Position numbers and translations under genes: made by a program. A model generated the notes under the pieces. It saw only the letters and a program-made list of their open reading frames with translations, ran no database searches and was not told where the DNA came from. A stretch of 13,597 nucleotides of DNA. Origin: an uncultured Veillonella sp. Its GTDB lineage: Bacteria > Bacillota > Negativicutes > Veillonellales > Veillonellaceae. The DNA lies in assembly GCF_915069625.1 (NCBI RefSeq), contig NZ_CAJZFD010000043.1, positions 1-13,597 on the forward strand, written 5' to 3'. Numbering within the stretch: position 1 is the stretch's first letter; each line of letters opens with the position of its first letter. Positions 13,597 to 13,597 of the stretch are shown piece after piece.

Positions 13597-13597
13597 T

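Overview
The window looks like chromosome of a low-GC, diderm Firmicute of the Negativicutes, most likely Veillonella. This rests on the gene families, AT-rich codon use, strong AGGAGG-type ribosome sites, and lipoprotein-anchored periplasmic parts (an efflux adaptor and a MetQ) of a kind expected in a double-membraned cell. The genus is an inference; no rRNA or marker gene is present. Nearly all genes lie on the minus strand; only an aldo/keto reductase and metQ are on plus.

Layout from left to right. 1-1078: N-terminal third of glutamate synthase (gltB), cut by the window edge, with a 16-bp perfect palindrome in its upstream region. 1301-1331: two-way terminator. 1433-3497: a two-gene operon of an RluA-type pseudouridine synthase and, ahead of it, an Eis-like GNAT acetyltransferase; its leader carries about 7.8 tandem copies of a 5-bp unit, a classic slippage repeat. 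3672-4589: a DUF2156 protein that seems to use an ATT start codon behind a perfect Shine-Dalgarno. 4660-5778: a lipoprotein RND/MFP adaptor with no pump beside it. 5890-6741 (+): aldo/keto reductase. 6800-7844: AzlCD branched-chain amino acid exporter. 7897-9063: YqhD-type NADPH alcohol dehydrogenase. 9296-10114 (+): MetQ lipoprotein without MetN/MetI. 10315-11130: ferredoxin-nitroreductase fusion. 11803-13356: siroheme/4Fe-4S sulfite or nitrite reductase.

The part most worth attention is the 670-bp protein-free stretch 11131-11802. It holds two homologous 200-235 bp elements in opposite orientation (E1 11207-11440; E2 11616-11821). Each folds into three nested stems whose sequences differ between copies, while the apical loop and internal-loop segments are conserved. 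That is the signature expected of a structured RNA or a hairpin-based mobile element. Between them lie two tandem 55-bp repeats, and a 22-bp inverted repeat brackets E1 and overlaps the nitroreductase promoter. The outer stem of E2 includes the stop codon and last codons of the reductase gene. I do not recognise this family. The window ends in two more hairpins resembling an insertion-sequence end.

Functionally the window mixes nitrogen assimilation (GltB), sulfur or nitrogen oxyanion reduction, redox and aldehyde handling (nitroreductase, YqhD, aldo/keto reductase), amino acid transport (AzlCD, MetQ) and RNA modification. The genes are mostly in one- or two-gene transcripts separated by clear terminators, so no single pathway unites them.
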